A DNA stretch of 64,000 bases from Pelagibacterium lentulum (GCF_003992625.1 NZ_RZMW01000022.1:1-64000); one strand, 5' to 3'; shown: positions 34,940 to 44,752, numbered from the stretch's first letter. Program-made: numbers and translations. The notes: generated by a model not told the origin, from the sequence alone.

Positions 34940-35854
34940 CTAAACGTCACCCGAAGCTCTATTTATATCCGCGGGGTAGAAACTGCCGTCGATGAATTGG
35001 CCGGATTCCTTAGCGCGGTTACGCAATCGATAGGCCGAGGGCGACGTGCCTATATAGCGCTTGAACTGGCGGGAGAAATAATAGACGTCCGGGTAGCCGG
35101 TGAGAGCGGCAGTTTCCTTGACCGAATGGCCCGCAGCCAGGATGTTCATCGCCTGTTCGAGACGCTTGAATTCGAGAAACTTGGTTGGGGTGTAGCCAAG
35201 CCGCTCCTTGAAGGCTCGGCGGAAATAGTCGGCGTTGTAGGGCAGCTTGCCCAGCGCTTCGTTCAGGATGTCGCGCTTGAACGGGTTGCCAGTGATCCTT
35301 GCGGCGGTCAGCATAACGTGCAGAGACAAGGCATCGGGACCTGCGGTGTTGATGAGAGCCTGCTCACGCCAGCGAATGAATGCCTCTTCAATATATTCAA
35401 TCAGTATCACCATGAAGAGGTGATACTGCGCCAGCGTTGTCGCAGAGACTGGAGAGGTGTCGCGGTAATGGCGCACCAAAGGCTCAATGACCTCCCATCG
35501 GCTAAAGCGAGCTGTGCGTTTGAGATCCATTTGGCTAATGAGATCGACATGACCGAACAAATCCAGCGTGAAATGCTGGGCGAACCCGGAATAGACCGGC
35601 CCTTGCTCGATGCGTCCGACAAAACGTGCGCCTGCGGGGATCAACATTGCCTCGCCCGGCGAAAGGGTCGCTGCTTCGCCATCAAGTTCGTAATGGGCTC
35701 CGCCAGAAATGCAGACGACGAGATCATGGACCTCGTTGGACTTTTCGACGCGCCAGGTTGAAGTGTGGCGCATCTTGATGGTCGAGCGAGACAGCTTGAG
35801 CGAGAGCGCATCGGCAGGAATGCCGGCCAAAACTTGGCCTTCGCTTTTATCCAT
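34940..35854 (-). CDS. AraC-family regulator
   Basis: From the ATG at 35854 (GGAGAAAAAG upstream; seven residues shorter than the next possible start) it is 304 residues. The N-terminal cupin-like sensing domain has SGGAHYELDGEAATLSPGE. The C-terminal pair of HTHs (about 205-300) includes YNADYFRRAFKERLGYTPTK and GYPDVYYFSRQFKRYIG. It is divergent from the TogMNAB-like operon and most likely activates it in response to an oligogalacturonide or galacturonate. Confidence 0.87.
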   Translation of the reverse strand: MDKSEGQVLAGIPADALSLKLSRSTIKMRHTSTWRVEKSNEVHDLVVCISGGAHYELDGEAATLSPGEAMLIPAGARFVGRIEQGPVYSGFAQHFTLDLFGHVDLISQMDLKRTARFSRWEVIEPLVRHYRDTSPVSATTLAQYHLFMVILIEYIEEAFIRWREQALINTAGPDALSLHVMLTAARITGNPFKRDILNEALGKLPYNADYFRRAFKERLGYTPTKFLEFKRLEQAMNILAAGHSVKETAALTGYPDVYYFSRQFKRYIGTSPSAYRLRNRAKESGQFIDGSFYPADINRASGDV

Positions 35855-36117
35855 CTTTTTCTCCAAAAGCGTCAATGTTGTTTTCCGGATATGTAATATT
35901 CAATGAAGTCATATGATAACTATGGCCGCAATTGGCGATGTTATATGGGAGGAGCGAGGGAAGCAACGGCGGACCGTATCGTGGCGCGTCTGGTTTGTTG
36001 TTGGCCCGAATTTGCCATGATGCACATTTCCGTACCTCTGCCGCGTTTTCAGTTCATGATCCCCTCGGGCGCGCCTGTCCGTAAGGCTGCGAATCTATTT
36101 TCTTGGGGAGGCGCATA

Positions 36118-37011
36118 ATGGGTGGCAGTGACAACAGATGGGTCGGCTTGGCCTATGTAGCGCCCTATGTTGTGGGCTTGCTTATCTTTACGGCAATCCC
36201 GTTCGGTGCGTCCTTCTACCTCTCGTTTACCGATTATCCCTTGCTACGTGATCCGATCTGGATCGGGCTTCAAAACTATATCGAACTGATCTTTCACGAC
36301 CGTACGTTCCATCGCGCCCTGCAGGTTACGTTGACATATGTGTTCATAACGGTGCCGCTCAAGCTCACCTTCGCGCTGCTGATCGCCTATGTCCTCAACT
36401 ACAAGCTCAAGGCCATCGGCTTTTTCAGAACTGCCTATTATGTTCCTTCGATCCTGGGGGGATCTGTCGCCATCGCTGTGCTGTGGCGCTATATTTTCGC
36501 CGACATCGGGTTGGTCAACATGATCATCACCGGGTTGGGATTCGAGGCGATCAATTTCTTTGGCGATCCGCGCTATGCGCTTTTCACCATCACCTTGCTG
36601 CGCGTCTGGCAGTTCGGTTCGGCCATGGTGATCTTTCTTGCTGCTCTGCAATCGATCCCGGCTCATGTCTATGAAGCTGCAGCCATCGATGGCGCGAACA
36701 AAGCGCAGACCTTCTTTTATATTACCCTGCCGCTTATTACCCCGGTAATCTTCTTCAATCTGATCCTTCAGATGGTTGAGGCGTTCCAAGAATTCAACGG
36801 GCCGTTCATTATCACTGACGGCACGGGCGCGCCCCTGCGCTCTACTTATCTGGTCCCGCTCTACATCTACGATAAGGCATTCCGCCAGTTCGACATGGGC
36901 TATGCCTCGGCCATCGCCTGGATTCTGTTTGCGATCATCATGGTCCTCACCGTTGTTGCCTTCTGGTCGTCGCGCCATTGGGTTTATTACGCCGGCGACA
37001 AGCGGAGCTGA
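36118..37011 (+). CDS. togM: TogM-like sugar ABC permease
   Basis: A 297-residue MalF/UgpA-type permease with six helices and the coupling motif EAAAIDGANKAQTFFYITLP. GGGGAGG precedes the ATG at 36118. It begins an operon whose binding protein strongly resembles TogB of pectinolytic enterobacteria, so the importer probably takes up oligogalacturonides. The second permease follows after eight bases. The 263-base gap upstream towards araC holds the divergent promoters, with AT-rich TGTAATATT at 35892-35900. Confidence 0.83.
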   Translation: MGGSDNRWVGLAYVAPYVVGLLIFTAIPFGASFYLSFTDYPLLRDPIWIGLQNYIELIFHDRTFHRALQVTLTYVFITVPLKLTFALLIAYVLNYKLKAIGFFRTAYYVPSILGGSVAIAVLWRYIFADIGLVNMIITGLGFEAINFFGDPRYALFTITLLRVWQFGSAMVIFLAALQSIPAHVYEAAAIDGANKAQTFFYITLPLITPVIFFNLILQMVEAFQEFNGPFIITDGTGAPLRSTYLVPLYIYDKAFRQFDMGYASAIAWILFAIIMVLTVVAFWSSRHWVYYAGDKRS

Positions 37012-37019
37012 GAGAAACA

Positions 37020-37925
37020 ATGACTTCACTTGCCAATCAGCCTCAGACCTTGCTCGAACAGGCCCGCGCTCACAATGCGCGCACCCGCCGCAACCAGATG
37101 ATTTCGACAGTGGTCCGCTATGGAATCCTCGCCATTGTCGGGTTCATCATGCTCTATCCGCTGCTCTGGCTGGTAGGTGCCTCATTCAAGACAAATGCGG
37201 AAATTTTCGCTTCGCCCAGCTTCATTCCGGAAAACCCTACACTGGAGGGTTATCAGCGCGGTTGGGATACTTCGACGCGGTGGAATTTCGGGCACTTCTT
37301 TCTGAACACCTTGTGGATCATCATCCCCAAGACAATCGGCACGGCGATTTCGGCAACCCTGGTGGCCTATGGCTTTGCGCGCTTCGAGTTTCCGTTCAAA
37401 AAAATTCTGTTCGCGACTGTGATCGCAACGCTGCTTCTGCCCAATGTGGTAACCCGCATTCCCCAATATCTTCTGTTCCGCGACCTGGGTTGGCTCGACA
37501 CCTATCTGCCACTCTGGGTGCCCTCGGCGCTTGCCGGCGATGCGTTCTTTGTTTTCATGCTGATCCAGTTTCTGCGCGCCATCCCGCGCGACATGGAGGA
37601 GGCGGCGCGTGTCGATGGCGCAAACACCATCCAAACCCTAGTTTTCATAGTTATCCCAATGCTGGCCCCGGCCATCATTTCGGTGTGCCTGTTCCAGTTC
37701 ATGTGGACGATGAACGATTTCCTCGGGCCGCTGATCTACATCTCATCTGTCGAAAAATACCCGGTTTCCCTTGCGCTGCGTCTTTCGCTCGACGTCACAG
37801 AAGCTTTCCAATGGAACCAAGTGCTTGCCATGTCGGCACTGACATTGGCGCCATCGCTGATCGTGTTTTTCGTCGCCCAGCGCTACTTCATCGAGGGCAT
37901 CTCGACTGGCGGCGTGAAAGGATAA
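37020..37925 (+). CDS. togN: TogN-like sugar ABC permease
   Basis: A 301-residue MalG/UgpE-type permease with six helices and the coupling motif EAARVDGANTIQTLVFIVIP. GAGAGAAAC precedes the ATG at 37020. It pairs with the upstream permease to form the membrane channel of the importer and is followed after five bases by the ATPase gene. Confidence 0.83.
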   Translation: MTSLANQPQTLLEQARAHNARTRRNQMISTVVRYGILAIVGFIMLYPLLWLVGASFKTNAEIFASPSFIPENPTLEGYQRGWDTSTRWNFGHFFLNTLWIIIPKTIGTAISATLVAYGFARFEFPFKKILFATVIATLLLPNVVTRIPQYLLFRDLGWLDTYLPLWVPSALAGDAFFVFMLIQFLRAIPRDMEEAARVDGANTIQTLVFIVIPMLAPAIISVCLFQFMWTMNDFLGPLIYISSVEKYPVSLALRLSLDVTEAFQWNQVLAMSALTLAPSLIVFFVAQRYFIEGISTGGVKG

Positions 37926-37930
37926 AACCA

Positions 37931-39055
37931 ATGGCCAATCTGCAACTCAAAAAGGTCGAGAAAGTCTACGGCAACTCGTTCAAGGCGGTTCATGGCATTG
38001 ACCTTGATGTCAAGGACGGCGAATTCATGGTGTTGGTCGGCCCGTCGGGCTGCGCCAAATCCACCACCTTGCGCATGATCGCTGGCCTCGAAACCATCAC
38101 CGGCGGGGAAATTCGCATCGGCGATAAGGTCGTCAACAACCTTGTTCCGGGCGATCGCGGCATAGCAATGGTGTTCCAGAACTATGCTCTTTATCCACAT
38201 ATGAAGGTGAAGAATAATCTCTCTTTCGGGCTCAAGATCAAGCGCACGCCAAAAGAGAAAATCGCAGCAGGGGTCGAGAATGTTTCGGGTATTTTAGAGA
38301 TCGGCGAACTGCTCGAACGGCTGCCCAAGCAGCTTTCCGGCGGCCAGGCTCAGCGCGTGGCGGTAGGTCGGGCACTGATCAAGCAACCGGAAGTGTTTTT
38401 GTTCGACGAACCCCTCTCCAATCTCGACGCCAAGCTGCGCGCTTCGATGCGTGTACGCATCACCGACCTGCACAAGCAGCTAAAGCAATCGGCAACCTCC
38501 TCAACCGTGGTTTACGTCACCCATGACCAGACCGAGGCCATGACCATGGGTGATCGGATCTGCGTGATGAAGGACGGGCACATCATGCAGGTGGCCGATC
38601 CGGTAACGCTCTATAATCGCCCTGAAAACGAGTTCGTGGCCGGGTTCATCGGTTCGCCCGAAATGAACCTCATACCCGTCAAGCTCAGTCGTAACGGCGC
38701 GCCCGCAATCACGCTGGGCGGGCAGACGGTGACCTTCGGCAACCAGCTTGCTTCGCGCCTATCGGCCAATTTGGGCGAGAAGCTGACTATGGGAGTACGC
38801 CCGCAACACATGCAGATGGTTTCGTCCGAAACCGAAAACGCGTTTTCGGGCAAGGTCAGCCATGTGGAATTCATGGGCCACGAAGTCAATCTCTACGTCG
38901 CTATCGCTGGACATCAGGTCACCGTCGTGATTCCGGGCGACCACTACAATCCATCAATGCTGTCGGACGGGGCCATAAGGCTCGCACCGCATGAATCGCG
39001 GCTGCACCTGTTCGATCCTGAAACGGGGCAGAACATTTCGCTGTCTCAAGACTAA
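37931..39055 (+). CDS. togA: TogA-like ABC ATPase (UgpC/MsmK type)
   Basis: A 374-residue ATPase. Walker A reads GPSGCAKST, with alanine where most ABC proteins have glycine; this variant is known among rhizobial UgpC-like proteins. Signature LSGGQAQRVAVGRAL, Walker [13 protein letters not shown], and a C-terminal TOBE/MalK-type regulatory domain (about 240-374). A much longer open frame from 36776 in the same frame is only a shadow of the permease genes. It drives the togMN permease pair. Confidence 0.87.
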   Translation: MANLQLKKVEKVYGNSFKAVHGIDLDVKDGEFMVLVGPSGCAKSTTLRMIAGLETITGGEIRIGDKVVNNLVPGDRGIAMVFQNYALYPHMKVKNNLSFGLKIKRTPKEKIAAGVENVSGILEIGELLERLPKQLSGGQAQRVAVGRALIKQPEVFLFDEPLSNLDAKLRASMRVRITDLHKQLKQSATSSTVVYVTHDQTEAMTMGDRICVMKDGHIMQVADPVTLYNRPENEFVAGFIGSPEMNLIPVKLSRNGAPAITLGGQTVTFGNQLASRLSANLGEKLTMGVRPQHMQMVSSETENAFSGKVSHVEFMGHEVNLYVAIAGHQVTVVIPGDHYNPSMLSDGAIRLAPHESRLHLFDPETGQNISLSQD

Positions 39056-39078
39056 AGCTCATCGAAGGGAGGATTACG

Positions 39079-40347
39079 ATGAAAAATACTGTCACCATGG
39101 GCACTACGCTCGCACTGATGCTGACAACCGCCTTGGGTTCGGCCCAAGCCGCCGATCTGCGCGTCTCCTGGTGGGGCGGCGACGCCCGCCATGCGGCAAC
39201 CCAGGAAGCACTGCAGATCTGCGGCGACAAGCACGGGCACAATATCAACCCGGAATTTACTGGCTTCGACGGACATCTTGAACGTCTGACTACCCAGTTG
39301 GCTGGCCGGACCTCACCGGATCTGATGCAGGTCAACTGGCCGTGGCTACCACTGTTTTCGCCCGACGGAACGGGACTGGCCGATCTCAATGAGTTTTCCG
39401 ACATTATCGATCTGAGCCAGTGGGATGCAACGCTGCTCGAGTCGGGCATGCGCAATGGTGCGCTCAACGGTTTGCCTGTATCGATCACCGGGCGGGTTCT
39501 GTTCTACAACGCCGATACTTTCTCTGAGGCTGGTGTCGAGCCCCCCGCCACATGGGAAGACATGATCGCTGCTGCCGAGACGTTCAAGTCTGAACTGGGC
39601 GACGCCTATTACCCATTCAGCGCCTCGCGCTATAACGCCATGCTCTTGGTTGCGCTTTATGCAACACAGAAGACGGGTGTGGGCTTCATCGATCCTGAAA
39701 CCAACGAAATAGCATGGGACGAAGCGACGCTTGTTGACGCGATCAACTTCTATCAGAGCCTCGTTGACGCCGGTGTGATGAAGAGTTGGGAACAAGATGC
39801 CGCAATGGGTAATCCTGGGCTGCACGAGCGTGGCGACTGGGCATCAGGTGAAATTGGTTCGTCTTATGAATGGGATACCACTGTGTCCCAGATCGCAGGC
39901 CCGTGGGGCGCTGACCATCCCTTGGTTCCTGTCATGGCGCCGCGCATAGACGGGGCGGTCAGCGACGGCATCTTCCGCAAACCCTCAATGATGTTTGCGA
40001 TTTCAGCCAGTTCTCCCAATCAAGAAGCTGCCGCAGAAATCTTGAACTGCTTGATGGTCGAGGATGAAGGTGTGCGTGTGATGGCTAGCCATCGCGGCAT
40101 TCCGGCTGCGGCTTCGGCTGTAGCGCTTCTAGAAGCCGAGGGGCTGATCGACGCAAACGTCAAGGCTGCAAATGATCTGGTCTTGGCTGCTGACACGCCA
40201 CCTGCTTCGCCCTATTTCGAGGATCCGGCCGTACGCACCGCCTTTGAAGGCGTACTTGAAGAGTTCGCATATGGCCTGATGTCAGCCGAGGATGCAGCAC
40301 GCGAAATCATGCGTGGCACTGAACAGGCGCTGCGCCGCGTGCAGTAA
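39079..40347 (+). CDS. togB: TogB-like oligogalacturonide-binding protein
   Basis: A 422-residue periplasmic family 1 binding protein. Signal peptide about 1-24 (GTTLALMLTTALGSAQA), then ADLRVSWWGGDARHAATQEA, LTTQLAGRTSPDLMQVNWPW, LPLFSPDGTGLADLNEFSDI and NGLPVSITGR, a run of matches to TogB of Dickeya. TogB binds pectin-derived oligogalacturonides. A GGAGG site precedes the ATG. It ends the importer part of the operon; GH28 and GH105 genes follow. Confidence 0.85.
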   Translation: MKNTVTMGTTLALMLTTALGSAQAADLRVSWWGGDARHAATQEALQICGDKHGHNINPEFTGFDGHLERLTTQLAGRTSPDLMQVNWPWLPLFSPDGTGLADLNEFSDIIDLSQWDATLLESGMRNGALNGLPVSITGRVLFYNADTFSEAGVEPPATWEDMIAAAETFKSELGDAYYPFSASRYNAMLLVALYATQKTGVGFIDPETNEIAWDEATLVDAINFYQSLVDAGVMKSWEQDAAMGNPGLHERGDWASGEIGSSYEWDTTVSQIAGPWGADHPLVPVMAPRIDGAVSDGIFRKPSMMFAISASSPNQEAAAEILNCLMVEDEGVRVMASHRGIPAAASAVALLEAEGLIDANVKAANDLVLAADTPPASPYFEDPAVRTAFEGVLEEFAYGLMSAEDAAREIMRGTEQALRRVQ

Positions 40348-40356
40348 AAGCCAAAC

Positions 40357-40398
40357 GACGGGCCGGCTCTTTCCATCGAGTTGGCCCGCGTCTTTTAT
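40357..40398 (+). terminator. Terminator-like hairpin after togB
   Basis: GACGGGCC (40357-40364) can pair with GGCCCGCGTC (40383-40392, two-base bulge), followed by TTTTATT. Lying inside the operon, it probably reduces but does not abolish read-through into the hydrolase genes, keeping binding protein in excess. Confidence 0.55.
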
Positions 40399-40415
40399 TC
40401 AGAGAGTCTTTCTCC

Positions 40416-41942
40416 ATGTCCGCACGGATCCCTGCAATACTTGTTCTGACTCCGCGCACGGTCACGGTCGAATTGGCCGGCGTCAACGCTCATCACAGAC
40501 TTGATGAGCCAGTTGCGTTTCACTTGTCGTCAGATGGGGCAACAGTAATCGAGGGCGCGCTGGATTTTCCGGTGAAGACTTTCGAGAACCTTATGCCGGG
40601 AACGCGATACCGGCTCGAAATCCAGGGTTGGAATCGTCTTGAGTTCAGCGCTCCGTTCGAGACCGGGTTCGTCGATGTCCGCGATTATGGGGTCAGCGAG
40701 GCGGCAGCGGACAATACTTCTGGTTTCAAGGAAGCTATCCAGGCAGCGCCAGACGGGGCGACGCTTTACGTTCCACAGGGCACTTGGCGCACGGGGCCGC
40801 TGTTTCTGAAGTCAAACCTCACATTTTGGCTGCCCGAAGGCGCAGTCATCACCGGGCTATCGGATCGTGCTGCCTACCCGATCCTTCAGGCCTTTTCGGA
40901 GGATGGCCTTCAGCAGGCGAGCTGGGAGGGGGTGCCCGCCAAATGCTATGCCTCGCTGTTGACAGCGTTCGATACCAGCGGACTTTCTATCGTCGGCAAA
41001 GGGATTATTGACGGAGCGGGGGACCGGGGCGATTGGTGGAGTTGGCCCAAGGAAACCCGGAACGGCGCAAGGCGTCCGCGTACGGTTTTTGCCAATCGTT
41101 GTACCGGCTTTTCGATGGCGGGGGTGGCGGTGCGCAATTCGCCCAGTTGGACCATACACCCCATCGATTGCAACAAACTGATCTTTGCCGACCTCGACAT
41201 TTCGAACCCGCCCGACAGTCCCAATACTGATGGGCTAAATCCCGACAGCTGCACCGATGTGACAATCAGCGGCGTCAGGTTTTCGGTGGGCGACGATTGC
41301 ATCGCTATCAAGGCGGGCAAAATCTGGCCCGATGGCAAAGTTCCCGCGCCGACGCGCAATGTCGGCATCCGCCATTGCCTTATGGAGCGCGGCCATGGTG
41401 GGGTGGTCATCGGCTCGGAAATGAGCGGTTCGGTGACCGATGTGACGGTCACCAACTGCACGATGATCGACACCGATCGAGGGCTGCGCATCAAGACCCG
41501 GCGCGGCAGAGGCGGACAGGTTGCGCGTATCGCAGTGACCGACTGTGTTATGGATGGGGTTCTAACCCCGCTGTCAATCAACGCTCACTATTTCTGTGAT
41601 CCTGATGGCAAATCGGATGCGGTACAGAACCGTTCGCCCGCGCCAGTCACGGCGGCCACACCCTGGGTCTCGGAAATCTCCTTCGCGCGCATAGAGGCAC
41701 GAAATGTCCATCACGCACTGGCTTATGTGCTCGGCCTTGCGGAAGCGCCAGTGACCGAACTGCGGATCGAGGATGTAAGCGTCACCTATGCCGACGATGC
41801 TGTGGCCGCTGTGCCCGACATGGCGGTTGGTCTGCCGCTGTTGCGCCATGACCGGATCGTCACAGAAAACGCGATCGAGCCGGTGATCGCCAATATCGAT
41901 TGGCCAGCAGTGGATGACTATCTGGAGCGCACATCATGCTGA
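40416..41942 (+). CDS. GH28 polygalacturonase (exo type, cytoplasmic)
   Basis: A 508-residue beta-helix glycosidase with the four GH28 motifs: NTD at 270-272, GDD at 292-294 (Asp293 and Asp294 in the acid pair), GHG at 326-328 and RIK at 358-360. An N-terminal beta domain (about 1-85) precedes the helix. No signal peptide is seen, so it should act in the cytoplasm on imported oligogalacturonides, probably removing residues from the end. It overlaps the following GH105 gene by seven bases. Confidence 0.9.
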   Translation: MSARIPAILVLTPRTVTVELAGVNAHHRLDEPVAFHLSSDGATVIEGALDFPVKTFENLMPGTRYRLEIQGWNRLEFSAPFETGFVDVRDYGVSEAAADNTSGFKEAIQAAPDGATLYVPQGTWRTGPLFLKSNLTFWLPEGAVITGLSDRAAYPILQAFSEDGLQQASWEGVPAKCYASLLTAFDTSGLSIVGKGIIDGAGDRGDWWSWPKETRNGARRPRTVFANRCTGFSMAGVAVRNSPSWTIHPIDCNKLIFADLDISNPPDSPNTDGLNPDSCTDVTISGVRFSVGDDCIAIKAGKIWPDGKVPAPTRNVGIRHCLMERGHGGVVIGSEMSGSVTDVTVTNCTMIDTDRGLRIKTRRGRGGQVARIAVTDCVMDGVLTPLSINAHYFCDPDGKSDAVQNRSPAPVTAATPWVSEISFARIEARNVHHALAYVLGLAEAPVTELRIEDVSVTYADDAVAAVPDMAVGLPLLRHDRIVTENAIEPVIANIDWPAVDDYLERTSC

Positions 41943-43054
41943 AAGCATTTTTCGACGATTATGTCAGTCGCTATGTGGCCTATAAGAAGGGCGACTGGTG
42001 CTACGAGGACGGGTGCATCTATCGTGGTCTTAGCCTTCTCGATGGCGTCGATCCTGATGGTCCATGGTTCGCTCATCTCGTGCGGCTGATTGATCGTCAG
42101 GTTGCGGATGATGGCGCTCTGTCGGGCTATGCCCAAGACGAGTTCAACATCGACAACGTCCTTTCGGGCCGGGCACTGATCTGGCTTTACTCGCGCACAG
42201 GCCAGGTCAGGTACAGGTTGGCTGCAGATCGCCTAGCAGGACAACTCGCCCGTCATCCGCGCATATCGGCAGGCAATTATTGGCATAAGTTGCGTTACCC
42301 TCACCAAGTTTGGCTGGATGGACTTTACATGGGCCTGCCGTTCCAGATCGAATATGGCCAGGCCTACGACCGCCCTGATCTGGTGGCCGATGCTGTTGCG
42401 CAGATCACTTCCGCTCTCGAGCTTCTGGCCGATCCGGCGAGCGGGCTTTACAGTCATGGCTATGACGAGGCCCGTAAACAGTTCTGGGCAGACAAGATCA
42501 CAGGACGCAATGCCGCGCTATGGTCGCGGGCACTGGGCTGGTTGGCCATGGCGCTCGTCGATATCGCCGAGCTGATCGGACATGAAGGGGTTTCCGAAGC
42601 AGGACTGGACACAAAAATCGCGGACTTCGCGCGCGTGATGGCAAGCCATCAGCGTGCCGATGGCCGCTGGAACCAAGTGCCCGACCAACCCGATCTTGAT
42701 GGCAATTATGCTGAATCCTCCGCGACGGCGATGCTGGCCTATTTCTATTTGGCTGGTGGGCGATTGAGATTGCATGGGGTCGATGCCATCATAGGACAAA
42801 CGGCCTTGAACGGACTGATCGCAAAGGCGTTGATCCCGACAGAACATGGGAGGGTGCTCGACCAAATCGTGCATGTGGCGGGGCTAGGCGGGTTCGAGGG
42901 GCGCGAGCGTGACGGCACGGCGGCGTATTATGTCAGCGAGAAGATTGCCCCTAACGATGCAAAAGGCGTCGGGCCGCTAATGATGGCAGTAGCCGAGATT
43001 GAGCGTTTGCAGAAAACGCAGTTTGCCAATCCCGCAAACGTTGCCGCGGGCTGA
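41936..43054 (+). CDS. GH105/GH88 unsaturated rhamnogalacturonyl hydrolase
   Basis: A 372-residue (alpha/alpha)6-barrel enzyme like YteR/YesR of Bacillus. The catalytic acid lies in VWLDGLYMGLPF, and YAQDEFNIDNVLSG and ARKQFWADK correspond to substrate-binding parts. It removes the unsaturated galacturonyl residue that pectate or rhamnogalacturonan lyases leave at oligomer ends. No signal peptide: intracellular. It overlaps GH28, so both are co-translated in the tog operon. Confidence 0.88.
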   Translation: MLKAFFDDYVSRYVAYKKGDWCYEDGCIYRGLSLLDGVDPDGPWFAHLVRLIDRQVADDGALSGYAQDEFNIDNVLSGRALIWLYSRTGQVRYRLAADRLAGQLARHPRISAGNYWHKLRYPHQVWLDGLYMGLPFQIEYGQAYDRPDLVADAVAQITSALELLADPASGLYSHGYDEARKQFWADKITGRNAALWSRALGWLAMALVDIAELIGHEGVSEAGLDTKIADFARVMASHQRADGRWNQVPDQPDLDGNYAESSATAMLAYFYLAGGRLRLHGVDAIIGQTALNGLIAKALIPTEHGRVLDQIVHVAGLGGFEGRERDGTAAYYVSEKIAPNDAKGVGPLMMAVAEIERLQKTQFANPANVAAG

Positions 43055-43553
43055 GCCTAAGCTCTGGTTGACACCAAAGGGGTCGGGTCGGCTTCATCTG
43101 TCCCAAGACCAGAATAACGACTGCATCAACCATAACCTTGTGTCGGACCTTTTGAGCCGAAACACAAGCCAGCTTGCCGATAACTACCTGACTGTTCTCA
43201 ACTCTTCTGAAACCGCATGTAGATCAGAAGTCACTAGGCTATAGCTCAGTCCGGCGCGGTTTACCCGGACGTTCGTTTGGCGATAGGCTTTGCTAAAAAC
43301 AGATGATCCGCTTGTCTTCCCAAGCGCTGCCAGCGTAGGGCAGCTGACTTTGCTTTGCGCTAACCAATTTGGCGGTTGCCGTGAGTTATAGCCTGCCGGG
43401 AGAGAGCGTGTCATCGATGCCGCCTTGGTCTTGGCGCTGTTCTGTGCATTTCGGGTCCGAGCCTGCAGACCACCGGTTACCAATGTTTCCAATGGCAACC
43501 AAAGCTTCCAATAAAGGCCAGAAACTATGGCAATGCGCCTATGAATCCATGGC
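43055..43553. other. 499-base gap without a recognised gene
   Basis: Between the convergent GH105 and lacI genes I find only short open frames. One minus-strand frame (43184-43498) is 104 codons long, but its product has no motif I recognise. It may be a gene relic. Confidence 0.4.
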
Positions 43554-44624
43554 TTAGAGATCGTGCCCGGATGCAGTTATTGTGCTTCCGCGAACGATCA
43601 GCCTGGTTTCGACTAGAAGATGTTCCGGCTTTTGTCGCCCTTCGATCCTCTCCATGAGCATACGTGCGGATTCCATGCCGAGTTGTCGTCCTGACTGATC
43701 GATGCTCGTTAAATTGTTCTGGGCGAGGTCACACGGGGGCGAGTTGTCATAGCCGATCACAGAAAGGCCTTGGGGTACAGAAATGCCTAGTTCCATGGCT
43801 GCGCTGATGGCCTCGAAGGCGCAGGAATCGGTCCAGCAGAACAAGGCTTCCGGGCGGTCCGAACGCTTGAGCAGATTGCGTGCCAGATTGCGGGCAAGGG
43901 GGCTATGCTCTGCGTAGTGCACGTCGGTGTGGCGCGAAAGTCCGTGCCGTTCCATGGCACGGCGATACCCCAATTCGCGATGCGCAGTCACCGAGTTGTC
44001 CTCGCTGGCCGAAATGTCGAGACTGATATGGGTGATCTTTTCTAGTCCCGCCGCAACCAGATGATCGATTGCGTGTTCGGCTCCAGCTTCATCATCACCG
44101 TTGACGGTATCGAAATGCATAGCTTGCGGACGGTGATGGCCGATAACGACGGTCGGTATTCTGCGCGCAGCTGCGTCGATTTCTTCGTCAAGCATTCGTG
44201 GCGCAACGAATATCAGGCCGTCCATTTGCCTGTCGATCATGGCGTCGATCAATGAGCGCTCCACACCCACTGCCGAATTTGAAACGCCGAGCAGTGGCTG
44301 ATAGGGCGTATTGGCCAGCGCCTCATTGATCCCGGCCATGATTTCGGAAAAGAACGGGTTGCGTATATCGGACAAAAGAACCCCAAGCGTATAGCTGCGT
44401 CCACGCATACCGCGGGCTGATGCGTTGGGGCGATAACCGAGTTTTTCTATCGAGGCATTGACCTTGGCGCGCAGGACGTCGCTTACACCGTAAGCGTTGC
44501 GCAGCACTTTCGAGACGGCGGAAACCGACACTCCGGCATCAGCGGCGACGGTACGGATGGTGATCCGTCCCGACATATCGCGTTCAGCCTTTTGTATTGA
44601 TTTGCTTTGTGAAATTTCGCTCAT
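43554..44624 (-). CDS. LacI-family repressor
   Basis: A 356-residue regulator: an N-terminal extension, then the HTH ITIRTVAADAGVSVSAVSKV and hinge GYRPNASARGMRGR, then a periplasmic-binding-like effector domain with LGVLLSDIRNPFFSEIMAGI. MSGRITIR, 17 residues in, is an alternative start. It is divergent from the GH78 rhamnosidase and its importer and most likely represses them until a rhamnogalacturonan-derived sugar appears. Confidence 0.88.
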   Translation of the reverse strand: MSEISQSKSIQKAERDMSGRITIRTVAADAGVSVSAVSKVLRNAYGVSDVLRAKVNASIEKLGYRPNASARGMRGRSYTLGVLLSDIRNPFFSEIMAGINEALANTPYQPLLGVSNSAVGVERSLIDAMIDRQMDGLIFVAPRMLDEEIDAAARRIPTVVIGHHRPQAMHFDTVNGDDEAGAEHAIDHLVAAGLEKITHISLDISASEDNSVTAHRELGYRRAMERHGLSRHTDVHYAEHSPLARNLARNLLKRSDRPEALFCWTDSCAFEAISAAMELGISVPQGLSVIGYDNSPPCDLAQNNLTSIDQSGRQLGMESARMLMERIEGRQKPEHLLVETRLIVRGSTITASGHDL

Positions 44625-44724
44625 CCCGCGCCTGAATTTCTCTGAAGTACGTTCGTCATCCTATTGTGTCTATGCGGTTATCGCACCGTCTTCGCCAAAA
44701 AGCTATTGCAAGTGCCGAAAAAAT

Positions 44725-44752
44725 GTAGAACGATATACGTAGAACGATGCAC
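44725..44752. repeat. Tandem 14-base repeat in the rhamnosidase promoter region
   Basis: GTAGAACGATATAC (44725-44738) is followed without a gap by GTAGAACGATGCAC (44739-44752), 12 of 14 identical. It lies 28-55 bases before the proposed rhamnosidase start. It could be a regulator-binding array rather than a symmetrical LacI operator. Confidence 0.5.

Noticed and set aside
35903-36118. Small 71-codon frame upstream of togM
   Set aside because: It lies in the divergent promoter region and lacks any conserved feature; the apparent fit to a ribosome site is coincidental.
36776-37930. Long in-frame extension upstream of the TogA-like ATPase
   Set aside because: It covers the two permease genes in another frame and its residues look random; the ATG at 37931 begins the family alignment.
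43184-43498. 104-codon minus-strand frame downstream of the lacI gene
   Set aside because: Sequence is basic and repetitive with no motif I recognise and no ribosome site; possibly a relic, so not called as a gene.
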